64,000 nucleotides of DNA from Vibrio taketomensis (GTDB taxonomy: Bacteria > Pseudomonadota > Gammaproteobacteria > Enterobacterales > Vibrionaceae): NCBI RefSeq assembly GCF_009938165.1, contig NZ_AP019649.1, positions 2,046,001 to 2,110,000 on the forward strand, written 5' to 3'. The notes beneath the pieces are model-generated. The model saw nothing but the letters and a program-made list of their open reading frames with translations. It was not told the origin of the DNA and ran no database searches. Below, in pieces: positions 56,261-64,000 of the stretch. Every line of letters begins with the position of its first letter. Position 1 is the stretch's first letter. Position numbers and translations under genes: made by a program.

Positions 56261-57037
56261 TTAACCGTGGTTATGAAACCAGTCTAGCTTTTCATGCAAC
56301 GATGTCACACTGCCAACCACTATCAAAGCTGGGCTTTGTGCTTGTTTCGCCATAGTTGGCAATTCAGACAACTCTCCACGGAAAACACGTTGCTCACGGC
56401 GGGTACCATTTTCAATGATCGCACACGGCATATCCGCAGCCAAACCATGGGTAATGAGTTTATCTGCAATGTAGCCGCTCTGTTTAAGCCCCATATAGAA
56501 TACCAAGGTTGAATTAGACTGCGCCGCTGATTGCCAATCAATTTCTTTGCCATCTTTTTGTACATGACCAGTAATAAACTGCACGGCTTGAGCGTGATCT
56601 CGGTGCGTGAGGGGAATACCTGCATAAGCAGTCGCCCCAGCGGCTGCCGTAATACCGGGTACCACCTCAAAGCGAATACCTTGCTCAGCTAAGGTCTCTA
56701 ACTCTTCTCCACCACGACCAAAAATAAACGAATCACCGCCTTTTAGACGTACTACTCGTTTAGCCTCTAGTGCTTTATCAACCAGAATTTGGTTAATCTG
56801 ATCTTGCGGCACACAGTGATAATCTAACTTCTTGCCGACATAAATCATTTCAGCTTTGTCGTTAGCTAGCGCCAATATTTCTGCCGAGACTAATCGGTCA
56901 TAAACAACCACATCTGCTTGCTGAATCACTTTGTACCCTTTAACGGTCAGAAGTTCTGGATCGCCAGGTCCTGCCCCTACTAAAGAAACAAAACCTTGGG
57001 CTAAACCTGGGATCAGAGAAGTCAGTTTAGTTGTCAT
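56261..57037 (-). CDS. cobA: Uroporphyrinogen-III C-methyltransferase
   Basis: Makes precorrin-2 from uroporphyrinogen III with SAM, towards sirohaem, the cofactor of NirB. The 258-residue product is a single-domain SUMT. It opens with the P-loop-like [20 protein letters not shown]. It then carries [18 protein letters not shown] and [20 protein letters not shown]. It lies downstream of nirC and nirBD on the same strand, so sirohaem supply and nitrite reductase are probably made together. Confidence 0.96.
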   Translation of the reverse strand: MTTKLTSLIPGLAQGFVSLVGAGPGDPELLTVKGYKVIQQADVVVYDRLVSAEILALANDKAEMIYVGKKLDYHCVPQDQINQILVDKALEAKRVVRLKGGDSFIFGRGGEELETLAEQGIRFEVVPGITAAAGATAYAGIPLTHRDHAQAVQFITGHVQKDGKEIDWQSAAQSNSTLVFYMGLKQSGYIADKLITHGLAADMPCAIIENGTRREQRVFRGELSELPTMAKQAQSPALIVVGSVTSLHEKLDWFHNHG

Positions 57038-57135
57038 AACCGTGCCTATCGAAAATTTGAATATAAGAAGAAGCTCTACCCAGAACTACTTTTATACTCA
57101 AACTGCCCCACCTTTTCAGCAGGGCAATCAGCAAA

Positions 57136-57984
57136 TTATTTGCTTAATACAGGTGCAGCATCCATGTTCGATTCATTATCAATGCCTTTGGCTGTTTTAG
57201 CATGTGTCAGGTAAAGCGGCACACATGTTAGTAGCAATCCACCCACGATATTGCCAAGAATGGTTGGGATCAGGTTGTAATTAAGCCATGTAGCAATGCC
57301 AAAATCAGCGCCCAACATCATGCCAAGCGGGAACAGGAACATGTTGACGACTGCGTGTTCAAATACCAACGCGAAGAAGATAAAAATAGGCAACCACATA
57401 GCAGCAATCTTGCCAGCGACACTGCGAGCCGTCATGTTACCAATCACCCCTAAACACACCATCAGGTTACACAAAATGCCGCGCACAAAGCAGGTGATCC
57501 AGCCATCCATACCTAAATTTTCAAAACCCACGGTGCGTGCCGTTGATACTTTAATGAAAGTTTGACCCACTGCATTAGGCTCAACACTAAAATTCATGGT
57601 CAAAGATAGGGCAATAAGAAAAGCCACCAGCAGTGAACCAATAAGGTTACCCAAGCCAACTAGCCCCCAGCAACGAAGCACGCGTCCCCATGTAATGCCC
57701 GGACGGTTATCAAATTTGGCCAGCGGCGCTAAACCAAATACGCCTGTCACCAAGTCATAGCCCATTAAGCTTAAGATACAAAAACCAACAGGGAAGACTA
57801 ATGCACCTACAATGCCGATCCCTGTTTGCGTGATGGCCGTAATGGCGACAACAACCGCGAGTGACAAAATAATGCCTGCCATCGTTCCACGCAGGATAAG
57901 ATCACGCGTCGATGTGCGCACTTTCGCCTCGCCTGTCGCTATCATGGTTTGGACAAATTCAGCTGGTTTTAAATAAGACATCAT
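57136..57984 (-). CDS. nirC: Formate/nitrite transporter family channel (NirC-like)
   Basis: Pentameric inner-membrane channel for nitrite or formate. The 282-residue product has six hydrophobic segments and the FNT motifs GLVGLGNLIGSLLVA, FVRGILCNLMVCLGVIGNMT and EHAVVNMFLFPLGMML with the central histidine. It begins MMSYLKPAEF, so translation could start at the second Met. Position between nirD and cobA favours nitrite. It is a little longer than E. coli NirC. Confidence 0.88.
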   Translation of the reverse strand: MMSYLKPAEFVQTMIATGEAKVRTSTRDLILRGTMAGIILSLAVVVAITAITQTGIGIVGALVFPVGFCILSLMGYDLVTGVFGLAPLAKFDNRPGITWGRVLRCWGLVGLGNLIGSLLVAFLIALSLTMNFSVEPNAVGQTFIKVSTARTVGFENLGMDGWITCFVRGILCNLMVCLGVIGNMTARSVAGKIAAMWLPIFIFFALVFEHAVVNMFLFPLGMMLGADFGIATWLNYNLIPTILGNIVGGLLLTCVPLYLTHAKTAKGIDNESNMDAAPVLSK

Positions 57985-58084
57985 GTCTCTCCAAAAGTAA
58001 TTAAAATCAAATAGTGAAAGGCTCCCTGCTCTATCCCGTTCCCCCGCAAGAACAGGAAGCCTTTAAGCTATTTAATCTCCTGGA

Positions 58085-58408
58085 TTAACCTGCAATCTCA
58101 ACGTCACCGTTCGTCACTCGCGTTTGATAGGACTGAACGTTAAAACGCTCGTCTTCCATGCATTGACCTGTTGCGAGATTGAAACGCTGCTTCTTGAGTG
58201 GGCTTGCCACCCAAAGTTCGCCTTGGTGCTCACAAATCAAACCGCGAGATAACACGTTCGATTGGAAGAAAGGGTCCGTATTGCTAATCGCAAATACGTG
58301 TTCAGCTTCTGAAGGGCGAAATACCGCAACTTGCTGACCATTCACCAGTGCACAAACACCAGTGCCTGGTACGATGCTGCTGATGTGACAGATTTTTTTA
58401 AATGACAT
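58085..58408 (-). CDS. nirD: Nitrite reductase small subunit NirD
   Basis: Small subunit of NADH-dependent nitrite reductase. The 107-residue product has a Rieske-like fold but lacks the normal Cys-His cluster ligands, as is usual in NirD. It contains SNTDPFFQSNVLSRGLICEH and QGELWVASPLKKQRFNLATG. It lies 12 bp after nirB. Confidence 0.95.
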   Translation of the reverse strand: MSFKKICHISSIVPGTGVCALVNGQQVAVFRPSEAEHVFAISNTDPFFQSNVLSRGLICEHQGELWVASPLKKQRFNLATGQCMEDERFNVQSYQTRVTNGDVEIAG

Positions 58409-58420
58409 AATCGACCTACC

Positions 58421-60982
58421 TTAATCCGCAATCGCTACATGAAGAATGTCGCCTTTCGCTTCAGGATGTTTTTCCGTAAAAGTCGCAGGGCGATGTTGTT
58501 CGCGCTCTTGTACAAACACCACATTGTCATCGCGTTTTTCAGAGTTAATGAAGTGCGCAAAGCGAGTCAGTTGTGATTCATCATTGATGGTTGCTGTCCA
58601 CTCACATTCAAACTCATCAACCAATTTGGCAACATCCGCTTCTAGTTGCACGTTGATGCCGAGTTTGTCGTTAACAATGACTTCACGTAGATAGTCAACG
58701 CCACCTTCCATGTTTTCCATCCAAACAGAAGTGCGTTGCAGTGGCGCAGCAGTACGGATGTAGAACATCATGAAACGGTCGATGTACTTGATTAGTGTTT
58801 CTTTGTCTAGATCGCTGGCTAGCAGGTCTGCGTGACGAGGTTTCATACCACCGTTACCACATACGTACATGTTCCAACCTGCGTCAGTGGCGATGATACC
58901 AAGGTCTTTACCTTGTGCTTCTGCGCACTCACGAGTACAGCCAGACACACCGAACTTCATCTTATGAGGGGTGCGAATGCCTTTGTAACGGTTCTCGATG
59001 TAAGAACCTAGACCAACAGAATCTTGAACGCCGTAACGACACCACGTTGAACCAACACAAGTTTTCGCCATACGAAGTGCTTTTGCGTATGCTTGACCTG
59101 TTTCGAAACCCGCGTCGATAAGCTTGCGCCAGATCTCTGGAAGATCGTCTTTTTGAGCACCAAATAGACCGATACGCTGAGCGCCGGTGACTTTGGTGTA
59201 TAGACTGTACTCTTCCGCCACTTTCGCCAGCGCACCAAGAGCTTGAGGTGTCACTTCCCCCCCAGCCATGCGTGGGATAACGGAGTAAGTGCCGTCTTTT
59301 TGGATGTTACCTAGGAAGTTATCGTTGGTGTCGTGCAGCTTAACCAGTTGTGGCTTAAGAATGTGTTCACCCCAGCAAGAAGCTAAGATAGAACCCACGA
59401 GTGGTTTACACACTTCGCAGCCATAACCTTTTCCGTATTTCTCTAGAAGCTCATCAAAGGTTTTGATCTCTTCAATACGAATTAGGTGGAATAGCTCTTG
59501 GCGTGAATAAGCAAAGTGCTCACACACATCGTTTTTCACTTCGATGCCTGACTTTGCAAGCTCGGCATTAAGCACTGACGTCACCAGTGGAATACAGCCA
59601 CCACAACCAGTACCTGCGCCAGTCACTGCTTTGATGTCTGCCAAGGTATGGTTACCATCCGCCACGGCCTGAGCAATCTTGCCTTTCGTCACATCAAAAC
59701 ATGAACAGATAACGGCGGTTTCCGGCAACGCATCAGCGCCAAGTGCTGGTTTTTCAGCCCCTGCGTGAGCAGGAAGAATCAATGCGTCAGGGTGCTCTGG
59801 TAAGTCGATTTCATTCAGCATCAACTGCAGTAAGTCACCATAGTCTGCTGTGTCGCCAACCATCACTGCGCCCAACAGTTTTTTGTTGTCTGCAGAAACA
59901 ATCAGGCGTTTGTACACCTCTTGCTCTTCGTTCTGATATACGTAGCTCTTACAACCTTCGGTGCGGCCATTAGCATCACCAATTGAGCCCACTTTTACAC
60001 CCAGAAGTTTCAGCTTGGCAGACATATCTGCACCTTCAAACTTACTCTCATTGTTACCAAGTAAGTGGTCAACGGCTACGGTCGCCATTTTGTAACCTGG
60101 CGCAACCAAACCGTAGAACATGCCATTCCAAGACGCACACTCACCAATCGCATAGATATCTTGATCTGACGTTTGGCAATGGTCGTTAATGGCAATGCCA
60201 CCGCGAGGTGCGATCTCTAGTTCCATTTGGCGAGCAAGCTTATCTTGTGGGCGAATACCCGCAGAGAACACTACAAAATCGGTCTCAATTTCGCTCCCGT
60301 CAGCAAAACGCATCACGTTGCGCGCATCTTTGCCTTCAGGTGCAATTTCTAGCGTGTTTTTGCTGGTATGAACATTGACACCCATGCGCTCGATTTTTTG
60401 GCGAAGCTGGTTACCACCCGCTAAATCAAGCTGCTCAGCCATTAGCTTGGGTGCAAACTCAACAACGTGAGTTTCCATGCCTAGCGCTTTCAATGCACCA
60501 GCGGCTTCAAGACCAAGTAGGCCCCCACCAATCACCACCCCTGACTTGCTTTTTTTCGCTGTCGCTTCAATTGCTTTTAGGTCTTCAATGGTGCGGTACA
60601 CAAAGCAATCTTTGCTTTCATTGCCTTTGATAGGCGGAACAAACGGATAAGAGCCTGTCGCGAGGATCAGTTTGTCGTATTGAATTTCACGACCAGAAGA
60701 GGAGTAAACAATGCGGTTCTGGCGATTGATATTAATCGCACGCTCACCTAGCAATACTTGAATGCCGTGTTTCTCGTAGAAGCCTTCTTTAACTAAAGAA
60801 AGTTCTTGAGCGGTATGATGGGAGAAGTAAGAAGAGAGGTGGACACGGTCATAAGCGACACGTGGTTCCTCACAGAAGACCGTTACTTCAAAGTTTGAAA
60901 TATCGGTTTTCTCAACTAGATCTTCGATATAGCGGTGTCCCACCATGCCATTACCGACGATCACTAGCTTGAGCTTGCTCAT
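58421..60982 (-). CDS. nirB: NADH-dependent nitrite reductase large subunit NirB
   Basis: Cytoplasmic FAD/sirohaem/4Fe-4S enzyme reducing nitrite to ammonia. I place the start at the ATG at 60980-60982 (MSKLKLVIVGNGMVGHRYIE). About 853 residues. In order: an FAD/NAD-binding reductase domain (about 1-400), a BFD-like [2Fe-2S] domain with CSCFDVTKGKI and GAGTGCGGC, then the sirohaem reductase domain with the CVGSTWCRYG and GCTRECAEAQ cysteines. An FNR-like box is about 70 bp upstream. First gene of nirB-nirD-nirC-cobA. Confidence 0.97.
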   Translation of the reverse strand: MSKLKLVIVGNGMVGHRYIEDLVEKTDISNFEVTVFCEEPRVAYDRVHLSSYFSHHTAQELSLVKEGFYEKHGIQVLLGERAININRQNRIVYSSSGREIQYDKLILATGSYPFVPPIKGNESKDCFVYRTIEDLKAIEATAKKSKSGVVIGGGLLGLEAAGALKALGMETHVVEFAPKLMAEQLDLAGGNQLRQKIERMGVNVHTSKNTLEIAPEGKDARNVMRFADGSEIETDFVVFSAGIRPQDKLARQMELEIAPRGGIAINDHCQTSDQDIYAIGECASWNGMFYGLVAPGYKMATVAVDHLLGNNESKFEGADMSAKLKLLGVKVGSIGDANGRTEGCKSYVYQNEEQEVYKRLIVSADNKKLLGAVMVGDTADYGDLLQLMLNEIDLPEHPDALILPAHAGAEKPALGADALPETAVICSCFDVTKGKIAQAVADGNHTLADIKAVTGAGTGCGGCIPLVTSVLNAELAKSGIEVKNDVCEHFAYSRQELFHLIRIEEIKTFDELLEKYGKGYGCEVCKPLVGSILASCWGEHILKPQLVKLHDTNDNFLGNIQKDGTYSVIPRMAGGEVTPQALGALAKVAEEYSLYTKVTGAQRIGLFGAQKDDLPEIWRKLIDAGFETGQAYAKALRMAKTCVGSTWCRYGVQDSVGLGSYIENRYKGIRTPHKMKFGVSGCTRECAEAQGKDLGIIATDAGWNMYVCGNGGMKPRHADLLASDLDKETLIKYIDRFMMFYIRTAAPLQRTSVWMENMEGGVDYLREVIVNDKLGINVQLEADVAKLVDEFECEWTATINDESQLTRFAHFINSEKRDDNVVFVQEREQHRPATFTEKHPEAKGDILHVAIAD

Positions 60983-61045
60983 AATCAATTCCAGTCTTTA
61001 TTTCGTATCTAAAGCGGATTTTTAATTATGAAGAAAAATTAATAC

Positions 61046-61059
61046 ATGATGTAAATCAA
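61046..61059 (-). promoter_or_regulatory. FNR-like box upstream of nirB
   Basis: On the minus strand TTGATTTACATCAT fits the FNR consensus TTGAT-N4-ATCAA at 9 of 10 fixed bases. It is about 70 bp before the nirB start, a position suited to activation. A nearby CTACC/GGTAG pair (about 61074-61090) might be a NarP-type site, but its spacing is not canonical. Confidence 0.7.
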
Positions 61060-61226
61060 TTACAGTTTCAAACTACCCTAAAGTGGTAGACGTAGTTAAA
61101 TGGGTTAAACCTCTTAGTAATCGAGCATTTTACAGTAATTAAATTACATAAATGGTCATTTGATTACTAATAAGTACAACAAACCTAAAGCAAAGTGGGT
61201 TGAATCACATCGCTATTTTCTGGATA

Positions 61227-61253
61227 AAAGAGGCAACCAATGGCTGCCTCTTT
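61227..61253 (-). terminator. Terminator of the enolase-family gene
   Basis: AAAGAGGCA/TGCCTCTTT with a 9-base loop and a TTTTAT tail on the minus strand. It is 117 bp beyond the stop of the gene at 61370. Confidence 0.75.
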
Positions 61254-61369
61254 GACTTATTTCCAAGTTTGAACCTTGCGGTTAGTAACGTAACTTCAAG
61301 GCAAGAATCAGGCCCAATCCCAATTCTTTTTTACCCACGCACTACAACCTGACATGGGCAGAACGTGAA

Positions 61370-62512
61370 TTAATTTACGCGGTACTTCGCGATGATCTCT
61401 TCATCAAGCTCAACACCCAATCCTGGAGTGTTTGGTACTGCTACGTAACCATCTTCAAATGCGATTTGGTTTTTCACTAGTGACGTAAACAGTGGGCTTG
61501 TGCTTTGCGAGTACTCAATTAGGTCGCCGTGTTCACGAGACGCTAGGAAGTGTACCGTTGCTGCGATCAGAATACCGGTTGAGAAACCGTGTGGAACAAG
61601 CTTCATACCAGCCATGTGTGCCATATCGTAGATCTTCACCATTTCAGTGATACCACCACAACGAGTTACATCTGGTTGAACAAAGTCTGCACCTGATTTT
61701 TCAATAAAGTTAGCGAACTCGTAACGCGTTGTTAGTGTCTCGCCACCAGCCAGTTTTTGTGTCGTAGATTGAGAAACCTTACGGTAACCCGCTAATACGT
61801 CATCTGTGATTGGCTCTTCAATCCATAGTAGGTTGAATTCTTCTAGTTTCTTCGCCATCTCAATCGTGTGGCCAGCTGTGCGCCATGCACTTGCTAGGTC
61901 GATAGCAATTTCAACGTCTTTGTTGATTGCACGTGCTGTTTCACACACTGTTTTAATGATTTCGTAGTCAGTTTCAGCGTTCTTACCTAGAGGACCACCA
62001 CCAAATTTCAAAGAAGTGAAACCTTGAGCTAGCAATTCAGTTGTGCGAGCTACGTTCTCTTCTTTTACTGCTGACGGGATAAACGTACCGTACGCGCGGA
62101 TCTTCTCACGGAATTTACCGCCAAGAAGTTGCCATACTGGTACTTTGTAGAATTGGCCTGCGATATCCCAAAGCGCCATATCGATTGCAGAGATAGCGTG
62201 GATCATTGTCGAGCGACGACCAGCGTAGTGCGTGCCGTTGTACATTTTGGTGTATAGACGTTCGATTTCTAGTGGGTTTTCACCGATTAGAAGACGCTCT
62301 AGACCTTGAGAAGAACCGTGGCTTTGCGTTGCTTTAATGCACGCTTCGATCATCATTGGTGAGCTGTCAGATTCACCCACACCAGTAATACCTGCGTTAG
62401 TATGAACGCGAATGAGTACGCCATCTTCACCCCATTCACATGCTTCATCTAGCGCAGGAACACGTAGGTGGATGACTTCAACTTCTGTAATTTTTAGTTC
62501 GTTAAATAGCAT
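61370..62512 (-). CDS. Mandelate racemase/muconate lactonising enzyme family protein (likely sugar-acid dehydratase)
   Basis: Enolase-superfamily TIM-barrel enzyme, 380 residues. Metal ligands are Asp205 (IDLASAW), Glu232 (WIEEP) and Glu258 (AGGETL). The His308-Asp281 dyad of the mandelate racemase subgroup is present (HGFSTG, QPDVTRCGG). At the second strand only Lys169 (SLKFGG) is seen; the first Lys of the usual KxK is Ser167. Neighbouring EamA transporter and UxaA-family dehydratase suggest dehydration of a hexonate or uronate-derived acid. The exact substrate cannot be named from sequence. Confidence 0.9.
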   Translation of the reverse strand: MLFNELKITEVEVIHLRVPALDEACEWGEDGVLIRVHTNAGITGVGESDSSPMMIEACIKATQSHGSSQGLERLLIGENPLEIERLYTKMYNGTHYAGRRSTMIHAISAIDMALWDIAGQFYKVPVWQLLGGKFREKIRAYGTFIPSAVKEENVARTTELLAQGFTSLKFGGGPLGKNAETDYEIIKTVCETARAINKDVEIAIDLASAWRTAGHTIEMAKKLEEFNLLWIEEPITDDVLAGYRKVSQSTTQKLAGGETLTTRYEFANFIEKSGADFVQPDVTRCGGITEMVKIYDMAHMAGMKLVPHGFSTGILIAATVHFLASREHGDLIEYSQSTSPLFTSLVKNQIAFEDGYVAVPNTPGLGVELDEEIIAKYRVN

Positions 62513-62618
62513 TGTACTTCTCTACTATTAGCAATAATTCAATTGATACCCGAGCCTACCCCTACGCTGTAGGCGCAACGAGATTAGGGAGGCTCAGATA
62601 AATTATTCTTTCAGGGCG

Positions 62619-62643
62619 AATCAAATTGTGGAGCGATTTGATT
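62619..62643. other. Stem-loop upstream of the enolase-family gene
   Basis: Arms AATCAAAT/ATTTGATT, 9-base loop. Confidence 0.4.
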
Positions 62644-62651
62644 TGGGGGAT

Positions 62652-62681
62652 TTAGCTGCCAGACTTGATGCTGACAGCTAA
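62652..62681. other. Second stem-loop between EamA and enolase-family genes
   Basis: TTAGCTG-c-CAG/CTG-a-CAGCTAA, one internal mismatch. It lies 21 bp after the EamA stop on the minus strand and may be a partial terminator. Confidence 0.45.
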
Positions 62682-62702
62682 TTTATAGCTTTCTGCTTTG
62701 GA

Positions 62703-63659
62703 TTAAGCGCTTGCTTTTTCTGCAACAGGCTTTTTCGTAAAGCGGTCACCAACAGTGTAGATACATAGCGCGATAACTACCGTTACTACACCACCTAGTT
62801 TTTGCATTGTCATTACTTCGCCTAGTAGGAAGTAAGCTACGATCATTGCAAATAGTGGTAGAACGTTTAGTGCCATTGTTGTGATAACGGCGTCTTGAGT
62901 TTTCAGTGTCGCTACTTCCCATAGAGCGTATGCGATACCTGAACACAGTAGACCAAGCGCTAGAATACTGCCGATGTGCTTACCGTTTTCAACCAATACT
63001 GAAGCTGAAGCGAAGTCTGCACCAGTAACGATACCAAGAACAAGTAGAGCCACTGTTGCTGCACCGAATTGGTAGAAACAGCTGGAGAATGTGTCGTAAC
63101 GTGAGTTTAGGTCTGAACCAAATTTACCAAGAATGTAGTTGTAAGTTACGAAACCAAGTACGCCGAATAGTGCGAACAGGTGGCCTAGGTTAAGACCTTG
63201 AATCTTGTTCGATGGGTCGTAAGCAATCACGCCAGCACCTACCAATGAAAGCATTACAGCAAATACTTTTGGTGCTGATGGTTTGATTTTATCAATCACA
63301 AATACCGCTAGCATCGTTAGGAACGGAGCCATACCGTTGATCACGCCAATCTCACCCGATGAAGTGTATTCGTAAGCTAGAATAGTAAAGTAGAAGAATA
63401 CCGCTTGAGCAGAAACGCCCGCAGCTGCCAAAAGAAAACCGTCTTTTTTGCTTTGGATTTTCTTCAGCGTATGTTTCTTAGAAAACATGAATAAAACAAC
63501 GAAACCTAGTGTTGCAATCGCGTAACGCGCAACCGCTAGTACAACAGGATCCAGTTTACCCGCTAGTACACCACCTAGAGGAAAAGATGCACCCCAAAGG
63601 GCAGCACAAACAAGGGCAATTGTTAGACCTAATGATTTATTTGGAGCAGGTTTACTCAT
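62703..63659 (-). CDS. EamA/DMT-family transporter
   Basis: Inner-membrane transporter of the drug/metabolite family, 318 residues, ten hydrophobic segments in two EamA halves (about residues 10-145 and 160-300). The motif ALWGASFPLGGVLAGKLDPV opens the first repeat, and the second includes ALGLLCSGIAYALWEVATLK. C-terminal tail short and basic. Located between sugar-acid enzymes, so a sugar-acid or related metabolite is possible but unproven. Confidence 0.9.
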   Translation of the reverse strand: MSKPAPNKSLGLTIALVCAALWGASFPLGGVLAGKLDPVVLAVARYAIATLGFVVLFMFSKKHTLKKIQSKKDGFLLAAAGVSAQAVFFYFTILAYEYTSSGEIGVINGMAPFLTMLAVFVIDKIKPSAPKVFAVMLSLVGAGVIAYDPSNKIQGLNLGHLFALFGVLGFVTYNYILGKFGSDLNSRYDTFSSCFYQFGAATVALLVLGIVTGADFASASVLVENGKHIGSILALGLLCSGIAYALWEVATLKTQDAVITTMALNVLPLFAMIVAYFLLGEVMTMQKLGGVVTVVIALCIYTVGDRFTKKPVAEKASA

Positions 63660-63730
63660 TTTTATTATCTCGAATAAAAGCGCAGTTCAGCGCCTTTTCA
63701 ATATAAGGGCACAAAATTGGGTTTAAACCA

Positions 63731-63759
63731 AGCTACTTGCTATAGGGCTGCAAGTAGCT
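63731..63759 (-). terminator. Hairpin after the UxaA-family gene
   Basis: A perfect 10-bp stem AGCTACTTGC/GCAAGTAGCT with a 9-base loop, just after the stop at 63768. Tail on the minus strand is TTGGTTT, moderately T-rich. Confidence 0.7.
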
Positions 63760-63767
63760 CGAGAAAA

Positions 63768-64000
63768 TTATTGTGGGCAAATACCGATAACGTGTTCTAG
63801 ACGTTGGTCTTTTTGGTATAGAGAAGCGTACGCATAGCCCACACCTTCTAAGTTAGTCGGTTCACCATTTGCAACATCAAACACGCGCTTAACGATTTTG
63901 TTCGAAACGTTATCGATAGTGTCTGTTGCATCCATGATTCCACAAGCGTTGATATCCATATCAGCCGTGATTAGTGAGCTGTTACCAGACACACGAATCA
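63768..64000 (-). CDS. UxaA-family dehydratase, C-terminal part (5' end beyond window)
   Basis: About 77 codons of the C-terminus are visible. SGNSSLITADMDINACGIMD and the following TIDNVSNKIVKRVFDVANGE match the end of the large domain of altronate/galactarate dehydratases and sulfolactate lyases, where DMDxNAG is conserved. Here a Cys replaces the usual position order (MDINACG). The frame runs off the window edge with no start codon required inside. Same strand as the EamA and enolase-family genes, suggesting one catabolic cluster. Confidence 0.78.
   Translation of the reverse strand, partial: IRVSGNSSLITADMDINACGIMDATDTIDNVSNKIVKRVFDVANGEPTNLEGVGYAYASLYQKDQRLEHVIGICPQ

Overview
This window is a gamma-proteobacterial chromosome segment that reads as Vibrio. 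The indicators are the hutWXZ and tonB-exbB-exbD-hutBCD haem-uptake locus, the clpX-clpP-tig order, minCDE beside ycgL, yejK/yejL/yejM followed by tRNA-Pro(GGG), a long adhE with an anaerobic-type leader, nirBD beside a nitrite channel gene, and a base composition in the mid-40s % GC. I do not assign a species.

Layout. 1-2.8 kb: clpX (cut by the window edge), clpP and tig. 3.4-13 kb: an iron/haem block, with hutA, hutZ, hutX and hutW on the minus strand and tonB, exbB, exbD, hutB, hutC and hutD on the plus strand; the two arms of hutW and tonB share a promoter region that contains a Fur-like palindrome. 13-19 kb: a small DRR-motif protein, selO, a 33-residue membrane ORF, a secreted unknown, yghU and a frameshifted yegD. 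19-24 kb: a uronate-type operon (kduI, a TRAP transporter, an IclR regulator) with a KdgR-like operator. 24-27.6 kb: an AbgT transporter with peptidase T.

27.65-32.88 kb is an accessory region between pepT and tRNA-Arg(UCT)/folD. It holds a ten-copy array of a 37-bp palindromic repeat, unrecognised or decayed ORFs, and a truncated tyrosine-recombinase gene directly against the tRNA 3' end. The same tRNA-Arg(UCU)/folD neighbourhood is where prophage DLP12 sits in E. coli.

33-54 kb is conserved backbone: folD, nupC, a LysR regulator, mltB, ycgL, minCDE, adhE, marC, an ion channel, a GntR regulator, asd, an NhaC antiporter, an HPt membrane protein and yejKLM. folD has a strong PurR-type box and nupC a weaker one. 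54-56.1 kb contains tRNA-Pro and two copies of a tRNA-Ser(TGA) segment with promoter and terminator, separated by a tandem duplication and a secreted protein gene. 56.2-61 kb is assimilatory/detoxifying nitrite reduction (cobA, nirC, nirD, nirB) with an FNR-like box. 61.3-64 kb is a sugar-acid block: an enolase-superfamily dehydratase, an EamA transporter and the C-terminus of a UxaA-family dehydratase.

A recurring theme is small indels that break otherwise conserved genes: hutB, yegD, nupC, an island ORF, the integrase remnant, a secreted protein gene and one tRNA-Ser copy. Several lie in short homopolymers. Sequencing or assembly error is the simplest explanation, and this should temper any claim of gene loss.
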